Shown here piece by piece: positions 16,068 through 23,794 of a stretch of 38,445 bases of DNA. The notes beneath the pieces were generated by a model, which was given only the letters and a program-made list of their open reading frames with translations, did not search any database and was not told where the DNA came from. Each line of letters starts with the position of its first letter. Within the stretch, counting starts at the first letter, position 1. This DNA comes from Halorubrum aidingense JCM 13560 (GTDB lineage Archaea > Halobacteriota > Halobacteria > Halobacteriales > Haloferacaceae): contig NZ_AOJI01000010.1 in NCBI RefSeq assembly GCF_000336995.1, forward strand, positions 1-38,445, read 5' to 3'. The position numbers were made by a program, and so were the translations under genes.

Positions 16068-17063
16068 TCACAGCAGCCATCGCACCGCCGCCAGCGCGAG
16101 CGCGCTCACGACGAGCAGGTGGACGAGGACGGCGCCGACGGCGGCGCCGCCCACCTCGCGCATCTCACGGATCCGGATCGAGAAGCCGAGTCCGACGAAC
16201 GCCAGCGTGAACAGCGCGTCGGAGACCCGGCCGATCGAGTCGAGCGCGGCCGGCGAGAGGAGCCCGCTGTTCGCGATCGTGGCGACCGCGAGGAACCCGA
16301 GGAGGAACTTCGGGAACTCCGCCCACAGTCGGCGAACCCCGGGCTCCGTCGCCGAGCGCGCGGTGTACGCGATCGAGTAGGCGATCGCGACGCCCCCGAG
16401 CAGGGAGTTGCGCGCGAGTTTCGTCACCGTCGCCCACTGGCCCGCCTCCGGCGAGTGCGCGAACCCCGCGGCCGCGACGGGCCCCGTGGAGAACATGCTC
16501 ACGCCCGCCCAGACGCCGAACTGGCGACCGGTGAGCCCGAGCCACTCGCCCGCGATCGGAAACGCGACGAGGGTGACCGCGTCGAACAGGAGGACCGTCG
16601 CGGCCGCGAACGTGATCGCCGACCCGCGGGCGTCGAGCACGCGGCCGATGGCGACCACCGCCGAGACGCCGCAGATGCTCGCGCCGGCCGCCAACAGCGA
16701 CGGCGTGGTGCCGTCCAGCCGGAACAGCACCCGCGCGATCAGTTCGGCGAGGAGCAGCCCGCCGGCGACGGCGACGACGACGAGCCCGAGGACGGTCGGG
16801 CCGGCCGCGAGGAACTCCTCGACGACGACGGCCGCGCCGAGCAGGACGATCCCCGTCTCCAAAAAGAGCTTGTCGACGCCGACCCCCGGCTCCGCCGCGG
16901 CGGGCGTTCCGACCGTGTTGCCGACGAGCGCGCCGAGTCCGACCGCGACGACCAGAGGTTGGAGCCCGTCGACCGCCCCGGCGACGGCGTTCGCGAGAAG
17001 CGCCCCGGCGGCGAGGACGGCGAGCCCGGGGACGTACGGCCGGGCGGCGGCGACGAGACGCAT
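16068..17063 (-). CDS. YeiH/UPF0324-family membrane protein (putative sulfate exporter family)
   Basis: The 331-residue protein has about ten hydrophobic helices and the family's hallmark LAAGASICGVSAVVAIGRVLDA near 160-180. Further family blocks are VAFPIAGEWLGLTGRQFGVWAGVSMFSTGPVAAAG and LFTLAFVGLGFSIRIREM near the end. Family members are grouped as putative sulfate exporters, though substrates have rarely been tested. Because most residues are Ala, Gly, Leu and Val, the exact helix count is uncertain. The ATG at 17063 shares its A with the stop codon of the 56-residue gene upstream (TGATG), so translation is coupled. A longer reading upstream would put an Arg-rich segment in front and is rejected. 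Confidence 0.88.
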   Translation of the reverse strand: MRLVAAARPYVPGLAVLAAGALLANAVAGAVDGLQPLVVAVGLGALVGNTVGTPAAAEPGVGVDKLFLETGIVLLGAAVVVEEFLAAGPTVLGLVVVAVAGGLLLAELIARVLFRLDGTTPSLLAAGASICGVSAVVAIGRVLDARGSAITFAAATVLLFDAVTLVAFPIAGEWLGLTGRQFGVWAGVSMFSTGPVAAAGFAHSPEAGQWATVTKLARNSLLGGVAIAYSIAYTARSATEPGVRRLWAEFPKFLLGFLAVATIANSGLLSPAALDSIGRVSDALFTLAFVGLGFSIRIREMREVGGAAVGAVLVHLLVVSALALAAVRWLL

Positions 17064-17233
17064 CAGAAGACGCCCGCGAGCTGTCCCGCGGCGTGGACCG
17101 CGACGAGCCCGAGTCCGAGCGCGAGCGCCTGCCAGCCGCGGTCGAGCGCGAGCCACCGATCGGCGAGCGGAGAGCCCGTTCCGTCGGCGCCCGCTGCCCG
17201 TTCGCCCGATCCGTCGACGCCGTCCGATACCAT
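17063..17233 (-). CDS. 56-residue single-span membrane microprotein, coupled to the YeiH gene
   Basis: The protein starts MVSDGVDGSGERAAGADG, a hydrophilic N-terminus. It continues with WLALDRGWQALALGLGLVAVHAAG (about 28-50), one hydrophobic helix with Trp and Arg at its front, and ends QLAGVF. Its TGA overlaps the ATG of the exporter-like gene by one base, and a strong TATA box lies 26 bases before its own ATG, so it is the first gene of a two-gene leaderless operon. I do not recognise a named family. A regulatory or assembly subunit for the transporter is the simplest idea. It is shorter than usual gene-finder limits and easily missed. Confidence 0.8.
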   Translation of the reverse strand: MVSDGVDGSGERAAGADGTGSPLADRWLALDRGWQALALGLGLVAVHAAGQLAGVF

Positions 17234-17256
17234 ACGTGTGGGTCGCCGCGCCCGCT

Positions 17257-17264
17257 ATATATAA
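17257..17264 (-). promoter_or_regulatory. TATA box of the microprotein/YeiH operon
   Basis: TTATATAT on the minus strand is centred about 27 bases before the ATG at 17233. It places transcription start at the first codon and supports the 56-residue gene being real. Confidence 0.7.
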
Positions 17265-17409
17265 GGACGGAATGGGGCCGGTTCGGGGCGGCGAGCGGGA
17301 CGAACGCGGACGGATCGTCCGACGAGATGAGACGGATCACTTGGCGGAAGCGGACGGATCGCGCGACCGAAAGAGGCAGGTCGGGGGGCGACGACGTGTG
17401 CACAATTCG

Positions 17410-18819
17410 ATGCCCACCACCCAGATCAAAGACCCCGTCCACGGCTACGTGGAGCTGCCGGACGCGCTCGTCGACGGCGTCGTCGACACGCGGCCGTTCC
17501 AGCGGCTCCGGTACGTCCGTCAGCTCTCGGCGACGCACCTCGTGTATCCCGGCGCGAACCACACGCGCTTCGAGCACTCGCTGGGCGTGTACCACCTCGG
17601 TCGGACCGTCTTCGAGAACCTCCGTCGGCAGTCGTACTTCACGCGGGACGCGACCGCCGACGAGTTAGAGGAGATCCAGCGCACGCTGGAGTGCGCCTGC
17701 CTGCTCCACGACGTGGGACACCCGCCCTTCTCGCACCTCTCGGAGGGGTTCCTCGACGAGGGCGCGTTGCGCGAGCGGGTCGCCGAGACGGGACTCGTCG
17801 ACGCCTTCGACGCGGCGGGGGTCGGCGGGGCGCCGCTCCGCTCCGCGAGCCCGCACGAGCTGCTCGGCTGCGTCCTCGTCGTCGAGGAGTACGGCGACGC
17901 CCTGCGCGCGTTCGACGTCGACCCCTTCGAGGTGTGCGCGTACGTGCTCGGCTACAGCCTCGCGTACGAGCGCGGCGCGGCGTGGCAGTACGGCGTCGGC
18001 GCCCAGCTGCTCCACTCGCCCATCGACGTCGACCGGCTCGATTACATCACCCGGGACAACTACATGACCGGCGCGGGCGTGTTGAGCTTCGACGTCGAGC
18101 GCATGGTCGACGCCTACACCGCCCACCCGGAGGAGGGGCTCGCGCTCACCGAGAAGGCGCTCTCGACCATCGGCAACTACCTCGAAGGGCGGATCGCGTT
18201 GTACATGTGGGTCACTCAGCACCACAAGGCCGTGTACGCGAACCGACTGCTACAGGCGATGCTCGGCGAGTACGCCGCCGAAACCGGTAACAGCCCGGTC
18301 ACCGTCGACGGCGTCCTCGCTCGGGAGCTCGACGACAACACGGTGCTCGAACGGCTCCGAATCGCCGCGCGGGACACCCCCGACTCGACGCTGGCGTCGA
18401 TGTACGACCGCTTCCGGAGCCGGCGGTTCCCGGACACCTGCTGGAAACACCGGATCGCGCTGGCCGACCGGATCGGCGGGGACCTCGACGGCGGCCTCGA
18501 CGCCTTCACCTCGTGGCTCACCGAGGGCGACGAGCGGCTGGAGCGGCTGCTCGCCGACGCCTTGGACGTCCCGGTCCACGAGGTGTGGATCGACCGGTCG
18601 TACGTGCCCGCCTACGATCCCGACGAGTTAGAGGACATTCCCATCGCGTACGGCGGCACCACTCGGTCCGTCGGCGACTGGGGGCTGTACGGCGACCGCG
18701 CCTTCGACGTGCCGATTCCCTTCGTGTTCGTCCCCGAAGGAACGAAGCGGCGGGCGATCCGCGTGCTCCGGGACGCCTTCGACAGCGAGGTCGCGGCGGC
18801 GAAAAGCGGGACCGCCTAG
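17410..18819 (+). CDS. HD-domain phosphohydrolase, SAMHD1/dGTPase-like
   Basis: The 469-residue protein begins IKDPVHGYVELPDALVDGVVDTRPFQRLRYVRQL, the typical N-terminus of this HD family. Metal ligands are visible as H56 in HTRFEHSLGV, H100-D101 in CLLHDVGHPPFSHL, and an Asp in SPIDVDRLDYITRDN (near 206-211). The region TCWKHRIALADRIGG and the C-terminal segment complete a full-length member. Relatives hydrolyse dNTPs to nucleoside and triphosphate (SAMHD1, Dgt), often under allosteric nucleotide control. Many prokaryotic members are untested, so the substrate is inferred. ATG 17410 is chosen; an in-frame GTG 12 bases upstream would add only four residues. No clear TATA box is seen. Confidence 0.9.
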   Translation: MPTTQIKDPVHGYVELPDALVDGVVDTRPFQRLRYVRQLSATHLVYPGANHTRFEHSLGVYHLGRTVFENLRRQSYFTRDATADELEEIQRTLECACLLHDVGHPPFSHLSEGFLDEGALRERVAETGLVDAFDAAGVGGAPLRSASPHELLGCVLVVEEYGDALRAFDVDPFEVCAYVLGYSLAYERGAAWQYGVGAQLLHSPIDVDRLDYITRDNYMTGAGVLSFDVERMVDAYTAHPEEGLALTEKALSTIGNYLEGRIALYMWVTQHHKAVYANRLLQAMLGEYAAETGNSPVTVDGVLARELDDNTVLERLRIAARDTPDSTLASMYDRFRSRRFPDTCWKHRIALADRIGGDLDGGLDAFTSWLTEGDERLERLLADALDVPVHEVWIDRSYVPAYDPDELEDIPIAYGGTTRSVGDWGLYGDRAFDVPIPFVFVPEGTKRRAIRVLRDAFDSEVAAAKSGTA

Positions 18820-18882
18820 CGAGACGAAACGGGAGGCAGCGGGGCGGCGGGGACTGACGGAGGGCAGGCCGTCACAGCGGCG

Positions 18883-20277
18883 TCAGTCGTCGGCCTCGGC
18901 GGTGACCGTGTCGTCCGCCTCGGCGTCCGTCGCCTCGGCGTCGAGACGCGGGAAGTTCCCGATCGTCGCGTCGCGGAAGGCGGCCTCGTCGAACGTGTAC
19001 TCTTCCTCAAAGAAGTCGAGGACGGTGTCGACGTCGGCCATCGCGTTCTTCAGCGCGGTCGACGCGCCGGGCGACGGCGTGATGTTGAACAGGATGCCGT
19101 CGCCGGTGATCTTCGCTTCGCCCATGTCGAGCTCTTTCGTCTCCGTGTTGACGATCTGAGGGCGAACGCCGCCGTACCCCTTCGCACGCTCGATGTCGCC
19201 GGCGTCGACGCTCGGCACGACCTTCTGGACGTCCGGCAGGAACGCGCGCTTGCCGATCTCGGGGATGTCGTACACGAGGTTGCGGACGACGTAGGGGAAC
19301 AGGATGCGGTCCGAGAGGATGTTGGCGTAGCTCAGGAACGACGCGGGGCTGAAACCGAACACGTCCGCGAAGTCGCTCACGGTCGAGAGTCGACCGCGTT
19401 CGAGCGCCGGAACGAGCTTCGCCGTGGGACCGAAGCGGGTGACCCCGTCGTCGTGAACGTCGGCGTCGCCGTGGACCGCGGCGAACGGGAGTTTCTTCAT
19501 CTGGAGCGTGTACACCTTCCCGTTCAGCAGGTCGTCGGCGAGGAAGAAGCTCCCCGCGACCGGCAGCAGCGACATGTTCTCGCCGTAGCCCATCTCCTTG
19601 GCGAACTGGAGGCTGTGCGAGCCGGCGGCGACGACGACCGCGTCCGCCGCGAAGTCGCCGTCGTCGGTCTCGACGGTGAACCCGTCACCGCCCTCGTCGA
19701 CGTTCGTCACCGCCGTGCCGAGGTGCACGGAGACGCCGTCCTCCTCGCGGGCGGCGTCGACGAACGATTTCGCGACCGCGCCGTAGTCGACGACGTAGCC
19801 GTCCGGCGTCTGAAGCGCCGTGAGCTCCGTGTCCGGGTCGCGCCCCTCGACGACCTTCGGCTCCAGCTCCGCGATCTCTTCGCGGCCGATCTTCCGGAGC
19901 TTCGGGAAGAGCTCGCCGAACCCGTTGTCGTGGTAGCGCTCCTCCAGCTTGGCGCCCTCCTCGTCGCCGACGCCGAGCACCATCTTGCTCCGCTTGCTGT
20001 GCATCTCCCGGTCCGGGTCGGCGCCCTCCAGGTACCCCGCGAGCAGCTCGGCGCCCTCTTTGACCTCCTTCGCCTTCTCCAGGGTGTAGTTCGTCTCGAT
20101 GTCCCCGAAGTGAAGCGTCTGGGAGTTGTTCGTCCGGTGGGAGTTGATCGCCGCGATCTCCCGTTCCTTCTCGATCAGTGTGACGTCGTCGACGTCAGTG
20201 AACTTCGCGACCGTGTACAGCAGCGATGCCCCGCTGATACCCCCGCCGACGATGATCAGATCTGTGTGCTCGGACAT
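18883..20277 (-). CDS. mqo: FAD-dependent oxidoreductase, malate:quinone oxidoreductase-like
   Basis: The 464-residue protein opens with the dinucleotide-binding VGGGISGASLLYTVA (10-24). It has NNSQTLHFGDIETNYT near 51-66, a DGYVVDYGAVAKSF block near 172, and MGYGENMSLLPVAGSFFLADD near 230-252. Near the end is GDGILFNITPSPGASTALKNA. This set fits the membrane-associated malate:quinone oxidoreductases, which oxidise malate to oxaloacetate and pass electrons to the quinone pool. Sequence divergence from bacterial Mqo leaves another 2-hydroxyacid or related substrate possible. The C-terminus is an acidic haloarchaeal tail. It converges on the HD gene and stands alone. A CGTTAACG element about 40 bases before its start could be the promoter. 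Confidence 0.78.
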   Translation of the reverse strand: MSEHTDLIIVGGGISGASLLYTVAKFTDVDDVTLIEKEREIAAINSHRTNNSQTLHFGDIETNYTLEKAKEVKEGAELLAGYLEGADPDREMHSKRSKMVLGVGDEEGAKLEERYHDNGFGELFPKLRKIGREEIAELEPKVVEGRDPDTELTALQTPDGYVVDYGAVAKSFVDAAREEDGVSVHLGTAVTNVDEGGDGFTVETDDGDFAADAVVVAAGSHSLQFAKEMGYGENMSLLPVAGSFFLADDLLNGKVYTLQMKKLPFAAVHGDADVHDDGVTRFGPTAKLVPALERGRLSTVSDFADVFGFSPASFLSYANILSDRILFPYVVRNLVYDIPEIGKRAFLPDVQKVVPSVDAGDIERAKGYGGVRPQIVNTETKELDMGEAKITGDGILFNITPSPGASTALKNAMADVDTVLDFFEEEYTFDEAAFRDATIGNFPRLDAEATDAEADDTVTAEADD

Positions 20278-20402
20278 GCGTGATGAAAGCTCTCACTCCG
20301 TCGAACGGGCTCAGCCGTTAACGTTCTTGCTATCTGTTCCGCCTGATCCGGCAGTAGCGAGGCTACAGTCGTCGATTTGAGGGTACCACAGTCGTCGAAA
20401 AT

Positions 20403-21122
20403 TCACTCCTCGGCGTCCCGGGCGGCCCGGTACCGATCGCGGAGCCGTTCGAACAGGTCCCGACCCGTCTCGGTCCGGAGTCGCGACGCTGTCGTCGCGA
20501 AGAACTCGTCGAGCGCGTCGTACTCGCGGAACGCGTCCGGCTCGCCGGCGGTCGGGTCGTAGCGACCGCCGCGCTCGTAAACGACCGCCTGCAGACAGAC
20601 GTCGAGGAGGTCACACTCCTTGACGAGGACCGCCTCCGGGGAGTCACGGGCCTCGTACGCCTCCCACGCGTCGCGGACGCGGTCGGGGAGGGGACCGGCG
20701 AGGTCCGCCATCGCCTCGCGCTCGGCAGCCTCCTTGACGTCGGGATCGACCGTGTCCGCGGTCGAGTCCGCGCGTGTCGCGACGTCGCCCGTCTCCGCCT
20801 CGGCGACGTCGTGGACCACGGCGAGCCGGAGCGCGCGGTCGAGGTCGACGCCGGGGAGGTCCTCGCGGAAGCGGTCGCCGAGCGCGAGCACGAGGTACGC
20901 GACGCCCCACGCGTGCGCGGCGACGGATTCCGGGTCGTCGACGCCGCGGAGTTGCCAGCCCGTGCGCCGCTCGTCTTTCAGGGCGTAGGCGTCGAGGAGG
21001 GCGTCGAGAGAGGGGTCAAGGGCGGGGTCGCGATGGGAGTCGTGGTCGGAGTCGTGGTCGCGGTCGGAGTCGTGGTCGCGGTCGGGGCCGCGATCGGAGC
21101 CGGTGCCGTCGATCCCGGTCAT
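20403..21122 (-). CDS. HD-domain hydrolase, YfbR/HDDC2-like 5'-nucleotidase
   Basis: The 239-residue protein has an Asp/His/Arg/Ser repeat N-terminus (1-38), then the HD domain. ESVAAH (H70) is followed by VVHDVAEAETGD with H104-D105 and ECDLLDVCLQ later (near 170); these are the metal ligands of YfbR-like nucleotidases. That family dephosphorylates deoxyribonucleoside monophosphates. It starts 6 bases after the stop of the phosphoribosyltransferase gene, so the pair is an operon and both probably act on nucleotides. The N-terminal DH-rich segment arises from an 18-bp DNA repeat and is probably a disordered tail; it is His-rich and might bind metal, but this is speculation. Confidence 0.87.
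   Translation of the reverse strand: MTGIDGTGSDRGPDRDHDSDRDHDSDHDSHRDPALDPSLDALLDAYALKDERRTGWQLRGVDDPESVAAHAWGVAYLVLALGDRFREDLPGVDLDRALRLAVVHDVAEAETGDVATRADSTADTVDPDVKEAAEREAMADLAGPLPDRVRDAWEAYEARDSPEAVLVKECDLLDVCLQAVVYERGGRYDPTAGEPDAFREYDALDEFFATTASRLRTETGRDLFERLRDRYRAARDAEE
21036..21095 (-). repeat. 18-bp imperfect tandem repeat in the HD-hydrolase N-terminus
   Basis: Units of 18 bases built on GGAGTCGTGGTC plus CGGTC-type filler run across this stretch, with truncated copies at both ends. On the coding strand they specify alternating Asp, His, Ser and Arg. Phase with the reading frame is kept. Confidence 0.75.
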
Positions 21123-21128
21123 TCGTCG

Positions 21129-21824
21129 CTACTCGGCGAGCGTCCAGGCGTCGTCGCCGACGGCGTCGGCCACGTCGCGGCGGACCATCTCGTCGAGCAC
21201 CTCGTCGAGGCGCCCGGGCTGGGCGACCTCCATCTCGATGCGGCCGATGCTGTGGTACTCTTCGAGGTAGTGGCGGACGGCCTCCCGGTCGAACGTCGAC
21301 TGGTCGGCGCGCTCCATGGCGCCCTCGGTCAGGTCGATCATGTCTTCGAGGAAGTTCCACGGGTAGACGACCCACGTCCACTGTTCGAGCTGTTCGCCGA
21401 CGAAGTCGGGCTCGAACTCGGAGGTGCCGAGCAGCTGGAGGGTGGCGGTGCGGATCTCGCCGGCGTCGCGCTCCGAGACGTACTCCTCGGCGCGGCGGAT
21501 CGAGCCGCCGGTGTCGGCGATGTCGTCGATGATGAGGACGTTCTTGCCCTCGACGCTCCCCTCCGGCATCGGGTAGCGGATCTTGGGCTCGTCGCTCTTC
21601 TCCGCGGCCCCGACGTAGTGTTCCATCTTGAGGCTCGTCAGATCGTTGAGCCCGAGGAAGTCACAGACGCACCGGCCCGCGAACCAGCCGCCGCGCGCCA
21701 GGGCGACGACCATGTCCGGCTCGAAGTCCGCGCGTTTCACCGCGTTCGAGACGTTGCGGCAGAGCCCGTAGATGTACTCCCAGTTGGTGAGGGTACAGTC
21801 GAAGTCGTCCGGGAGATCGCTCAT
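21129..21824 (-). CDS. Phosphoribosyltransferase, purine-salvage type
   Basis: The 231-residue protein has a type I phosphoribosyltransferase fold. MVVALARGGWFAGRCVCDFLG (38-58) is the first loop and VLIIDDIADTGGSI (96-109) is the PRPP-binding motif. Members with this sequence style are annotated in archaea as hypoxanthine/guanine or xanthine phosphoribosyltransferases, joining a purine base to PRPP. WVVYPWNFLED near 160 is also typical and could contact the base. A C-terminal helical extension of about 60 residues (REAVRHYLEEYHSIGRIEME...) goes beyond the core. It is the first gene of an operon with the YfbR-like hydrolase. The ATG at 21824 has a CCTTATG-like box about 27 bases upstream. Confidence 0.88.
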   Translation of the reverse strand: MSDLPDDFDCTLTNWEYIYGLCRNVSNAVKRADFEPDMVVALARGGWFAGRCVCDFLGLNDLTSLKMEHYVGAAEKSDEPKIRYPMPEGSVEGKNVLIIDDIADTGGSIRRAEEYVSERDAGEIRTATLQLLGTSEFEPDFVGEQLEQWTWVVYPWNFLEDMIDLTEGAMERADQSTFDREAVRHYLEEYHSIGRIEMEVAQPGRLDEVLDEMVRRDVADAVGDDAWTLAE

Positions 21825-22021
21825 ACGGCCGTTGCTCTCACCCGCGCGCTCATAAGGGTTTAGCAACGCCTCCGCGGAGCGGTCGACGGGGGCGGAACTC
21901 AGCGGCTGGGCTTTGGCGGAGGGTGCCGCGTTCCCGGTCACACGGCGTCGAGGATCGCAGAATCGAACGTCTGGAACAGCGACAGTCCGACGCCAGCCCA
22001 CCGCGTATCGGTCCCGACACG

Positions 22022-22027
22022 ATTTAG
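22022..22027 (+). promoter_or_regulatory. TATA-like box of gatB
   Basis: ATTTAG lies about 28 bases before the ATG at 22053, in the 228-base spacer divergent from the phosphoribosyltransferase. The rest of that spacer shows no gene. Confidence 0.45.
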
Positions 22028-22052
22028 GTGGCCCGCCCGCAACGAGTCGGTA

Positions 22053-23540
22053 ATGAGCACTCAGGCCGCGACGGCGGAGCGAACCGTCGTGATCGGGCTG
22101 GAGGTCCACGTCCAGCTCGAGACCGACACGAAGATCTTCTGCGGCTGTTCGACGGAGCCGGTCGACGACGAGGAGCCGAACACGCGCACGTGCCCGACCT
22201 GCCTCGGGCTGCCGGGCGCGCTGCCGGTCCTCAACGAAGGCGCCGTCGAGGCCGCCGTGAAGATCGGCAAAGCGATCGACGCCGACATCCCCGAGACGAC
22301 CACGTTCCACCGGAAGAACTACTACTACCCCGACCTGCCGAAGAACTTCCAGCTCACCCAGTACGACGCCCCGATCTGCCAGTCCGGCGAGCTCGAGGTC
22401 CGCGTCGACGGCGAGCCGCGCACCATCGGGATCACCCGGGCGCACTTAGAGGAGGACCCCGGTAGCCTCCAGCACGCCGGCGGCTCCATCGAGACCGCCA
22501 CGCACACGCTCGTGAACTACAACCGCGCCGGGACGCCCCTGATGGAGATCGTCACGGAGCCGGACTTCCGCTCGCCGGCGGAGACCCGGGCGTTCCTCGC
22601 GAAGTTAGAGGAGGTCTTGGAGTACCTCGGCGTCTTCGACCCGACCCGCGACGGGAGTCTCCGGGTCGACGCGAACGTCTCGCTGGTCCCCGACGAACAC
22701 GTCGCCGACGACGGGACCATCACCGAGGAGGCCCTCGCCGCGGCCAACCGCGCCGAGGTGAAGAACATCTCCAGTCACAAGGGCGCGGAGCAGGCGCTCG
22801 CCTACGAAGTCACCCGCCAGCGCAACGTGCTCCGTCGCGGCCGCGAAATCGAACAGGAGACGCGCCACTGGGACGAGGCGCGCGGCGTCACCGTCTCGAT
22901 GCGCTCGAAGGAGGCCGAGAAGGACTACCGCTACTTCCGCGAGGCCGACCTCCCCGCGCTGGAGGTCTCCGACTGGAAGGCGCAGATCCCGATCCCGGAG
23001 CTGCCCGACGCCCGCCGCGAGCGCTTCCGCGAGGAGTACGGGCTCGACCGCGAAGCCGCCTCGAAGCTCACCTCGACGAAGGAGGTCGCCGACTTCTTCG
23101 AGGACGTCGCGAGCGCGTTCGACCCCGACCTCGCGGCGACGTGGGTCGCCGACAACTTACTCGGCGAGCTCAACTACCGCGAGATGTCGATCACGGACGT
23201 CGAGGACCGCCTCGACGAGTTCACGCGCCTGATCGAACTCGTCGCGGCCGAGGAGCTGACGGTCAAAAACGCCGAGGAGATCGTGCTCCGCGAGATGCTC
23301 GACGAGGGCGAAGACCCGGACACCGTCATCGACCGCGAAGGGCTCGGCAAGGCCGAAAGCGACGAGGTCGAGGCGGCCGTCGCGGCCGCGATCGACGACA
23401 ACCCGGACGCGGTCGCCGACTACCACGACGGCGACGAGGGCGCGATCAACTTCCTCGTCGGCCAGGTGATGCAGGCGACCGGCGGCAGCGCCGACCCCGG
23501 GCAGGTGAACGGGCTGCTCCGCGAGGAGTTGGACGGGTAG
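22053..23540 (+). CDS. gatB: Aspartyl/glutamyl-tRNA(Asn/Gln) amidotransferase subunit B
   Basis: GatB is the kinase/tRNA-binding subunit of GatCAB, which converts mis-acylated Asp-tRNA(Asn) or Glu-tRNA(Gln) to the amide form. The 495-residue protein starts VVIGLEVHVQLETDTKIFCGC and has CPTCLGLPGALPVLN near 48-62, with the zinc-ligand cysteines around 30-50. It also has FHRKNYYYPDLPKNFQLTQYD near 85-105 and RAGTPLMEIVTEPDFRS near 153-170. The C-terminal helical and YqeY-like domains (about 300-495) are complete. gatA and gatC are not in the window; haloarchaea commonly scatter these genes. A small downstream gene follows after 35 bases and may share the transcript. Confidence 0.97.
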   Translation: MSTQAATAERTVVIGLEVHVQLETDTKIFCGCSTEPVDDEEPNTRTCPTCLGLPGALPVLNEGAVEAAVKIGKAIDADIPETTTFHRKNYYYPDLPKNFQLTQYDAPICQSGELEVRVDGEPRTIGITRAHLEEDPGSLQHAGGSIETATHTLVNYNRAGTPLMEIVTEPDFRSPAETRAFLAKLEEVLEYLGVFDPTRDGSLRVDANVSLVPDEHVADDGTITEEALAAANRAEVKNISSHKGAEQALAYEVTRQRNVLRRGREIEQETRHWDEARGVTVSMRSKEAEKDYRYFREADLPALEVSDWKAQIPIPELPDARRERFREEYGLDREAASKLTSTKEVADFFEDVASAFDPDLAATWVADNLLGELNYREMSITDVEDRLDEFTRLIELVAAEELTVKNAEEIVLREMLDEGEDPDTVIDREGLGKAESDEVEAAVAAAIDDNPDAVADYHDGDEGAINFLVGQVMQATGGSADPGQVNGLLREELDG

Positions 23541-23575
23541 CGATCCATGGAGCCCACCGTCGCGGGGACCCGGCC

Positions 23576-23794
23576 GTGAACGTCACCGTCGATATCGTCG
23601 GCGAAGAGACCGCCGAGTACGATCTCCCCGACGACGCCACGTACGACGACCTGATCCGCGCGACCGGCTACCACCCGCAGGAGGCGTCCGCGCTGGTCGA
23701 CGGCGCGCCCGTTCCCGGCGACCGCGTGGTCGATGCGAAGGAAGTCCAGTTGCTCAGGCTTATAAAAGGCGGGGCGACGGACTGCGGCGCGTGA
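23576..23794 (+). CDS. samp2: SAMP2-like ubiquitin-fold modifier/sulfur carrier with a C-terminal tail after Gly-Gly
   Basis: The 72-residue protein starts with GTG: VNVTVDIVGEETAEYDLPDD. This is close to the start of Haloferax SAMP2 as I remember it, and the end LLRLIKGG also matches. SAMP2 is attached to protein lysines (sampylation) and carries sulfur for tRNA thiolation with UbaA and NcsA. SAMP2 normally ends at the Gly-Gly; here six more residues, ATDCGA, follow before the stop, so activation would need their removal, or the protein has another job. One residue of the tail is Cys. The stop overlaps the GTG of the next gene (GTGA). There is no in-frame ATG alternative. Confidence 0.82.
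   Translation: MNVTVDIVGEETAEYDLPDDATYDDLIRATGYHPQEASALVDGAPVPGDRVVDAKEVQLLRLIKGGATDCGA
23760..23767 (+). promoter_or_regulatory. TATA box inside the end of the SAMP2-like gene
   Basis: TTATAAAA covers the codons for Leu-Ile-Lys just before the Gly-Gly of the SAMP2-like protein. It is centred 28 bases before the GTG start of the acetyltransferase gene, the right place for a leaderless internal promoter. Confidence 0.6.
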
